A stretch of 64,000 nt of DNA from Adiantum capillus-veneris. Its lineage: Eukaryota; Streptophyta; Polypodiopsida; Polypodiales; Pteridaceae. Both the position numbers and the translations under genes were made by a program. Shown here piece after piece: positions 63,419-64,000 of the stretch (the first letter of the stretch is position 1; every line of letters begins with the position of its first letter). The notes beneath the pieces were generated by a model. That model saw only the letters and a list, made by a program, of their open reading frames with translations, did not search any database and was not told the DNA's origin. The stretch covers positions 21,453,946-21,517,945 of the forward strand of contig CM043969.1 in the NCBI GenBank assembly GCA_014529385.2, read 5' to 3'.

Positions 63419-63442
63419 AGACATCCTACGCGTAGGATGTCT
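63419..63442. repeat. perfect 24-bp palindrome, copy 7
   Basis: Identical to copies 1, 2 and 4. Confidence 0.95.
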
Positions 63443-63938
63443 ATGTTTACAGAATTGCATGTTTTCTTCACAGAACCCTTGCAAATGCTCTTTTATATGC
63501 ACAACATCAGTCAGTCATACAAAAATATCCACAAAAGCTTGTTTAATGAATTTTTACCCTCAAAAGCACACTTTTCTGTGATTTCAGATAACTGAATTAG
63601 CTCTAGATCAGAATCGGATCACTTACCTAAAGCTACTCCTACAAATCATATGAGGTTTTGCATCTATGAGTAGAAAAACGCTTCACTGCCACACACGGAC
63701 TAGTAAACGCCTTTATCACCTCACAAATCACTCGACCACCAACAACTACTCTAATCCACAGATCCTAACTAAACCTATCTAGTCGCAGACCCTCGGCAAG
63801 ACACACGCTTCCTGGCTATCCACTTGATCGCGGAATATCCTCTTCCAGATCCACTTAAGAAAAACGCTTTCTTTAGTTGAAACTAAATCAAGCAACCATC
63901 ACACCAATGTTAGTAGGAAACCTACTTAGGTCCTTGTG

Positions 63939-63956
63939 TCCCCGGCAGTGGCACCA
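63939..63956 (-). other. primer-binding site of a minus-strand element at the right edge
   Basis: The minus strand reads TGGTGCCACTGCCGGGGA, close to the tRNA-Asp-type site of Gyp-6 and of Athila/Tat elements. It lies one base inside the presumed LTR end. Confidence 0.75.
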
Positions 63957-63957
63957 A

Positions 63958-64000
63958 TGTTGGGGGAGCGACTCACACACCCATGAAGTGCATGCAAACA
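63958..64000 (-). repeat. end of a 5' LTR (minus strand), cut by the window
   Basis: The minus strand ends in CCCCCAACA just before the primer-binding site, the expected CA terminus. The rest lies beyond the window. The matching 3' LTR would start TGTTGGGGGAG on the plus strand and was not found to the left. Confidence 0.65.

Larger units (their letters stand above)
62406..63938. repeat. palindrome-bearing repeat region, right part
   Basis: Continuation of 48314-49042 beyond Gyp-6. It contains palindromes at 62409, 62843, 63127 and 63419 and a half site at 62702. Phrases around them recur loosely (CAGCAACCCACTGGTAT near 62483 echoes 48525). A plus-strand frame at 63050-63595 has no recognisable motif and is not called. 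The last 300 bp lead up to a minus-strand primer-binding site and may be that element's leader. Confidence 0.7.

Noticed and set aside
48329-63442. CRISPR-like array
   Set aside because: The repeats are palindromic, but spacing is irregular (about 120 to 430 bp), there are no cas genes and the context is plant retrotransposons.
63050-63595. 181-residue plus-strand frame
   Set aside because: It crosses two palindromes, has no recognisable motif and opposes the direction of the element to which the region seems to belong.

Overview
The window is repeat-rich nuclear DNA of a land plant. The evidence is several plant-type Ty3/gypsy (Metaviridae) LTR retrotransposons, two of them with the extra archaeal-type RNase H of the Tat lineage, primer sites resembling the plant tRNA-Asp 3' end, and nested insertions. 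I found no convincing cellular gene, rRNA or tRNA gene, CRISPR array or bacterial feature. The species cannot be told from the sequence. All elements are named here for convenience.

Layout. 1-1924 is unassigned DNA with a possible promoter and microsatellites. 1925-24872 is a three-level nest. Tat-1 (1925-24872, +) is split inside gag by Tat-2 (4755-17415, +). Tat-2 is split between gag and protease by a solo LTR of the Tat-1 family in reverse orientation (9543-11606). All three insertions have 4-bp target duplications (ATAG, GAAG, ACAT). 24877-28469 is unassigned and holds a MITE-like hairpin, a CT microsatellite and a 219-bp tandem duplication. 28475-39373 is Gyp-3, a complete minus-strand element with a 5-bp duplication (CACAG) and about 4 kb of extra coding sequence downstream of integrase. 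39374-41250 is unassigned. 41252-44870 is Gyp-4, a decayed plus-strand fragment ending inside reverse transcriptase. 44872-44981 looks like a minus-strand LTR start with its polypurine tract. 46755-48313 is Gyp-5, a minus-strand fragment with a protease tail and W-x-P-K repeats but no reverse transcriptase. From 48314 to the right edge is DNA with a recurring 24-bp palindrome. It is split by Gyp-6 (49043-62405, +), a full-length element with a perfect AGGAG duplication. At 63939-64000 a minus-strand primer-binding site abuts an LTR that runs out of the window.

How the parts work together. In each autonomous-type element the LTR supplies promoter and termini, the primer-binding site and polypurine tract prime the two DNA strands, gag forms the particle, and protease, reverse transcriptase, RNase H and integrase process, copy and insert the element. 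None looks fully functional. Tat-1 has many C-to-T-type stops, Tat-2 has one stop plus the solo LTR, Gyp-3 has frameshifts and a changed catalytic integrase residue, and Gyp-6 lacks part of its integrase core.

The most unusual features are: (1) the conserved palindrome in otherwise diverged DNA; (2) a second retropepsin-like domain with an intact DTGA motif fused after integrase in Gyp-6, followed by W-x-P-K repeats that recur in Gyp-5; (3) a family of about 70-residue leader ORFs ahead of gag in Tat-1 and Tat-2; (4) 4-bp target duplications; (5) an outer Tat-1 LTR pair that looks younger than the LTR pair nested inside it.
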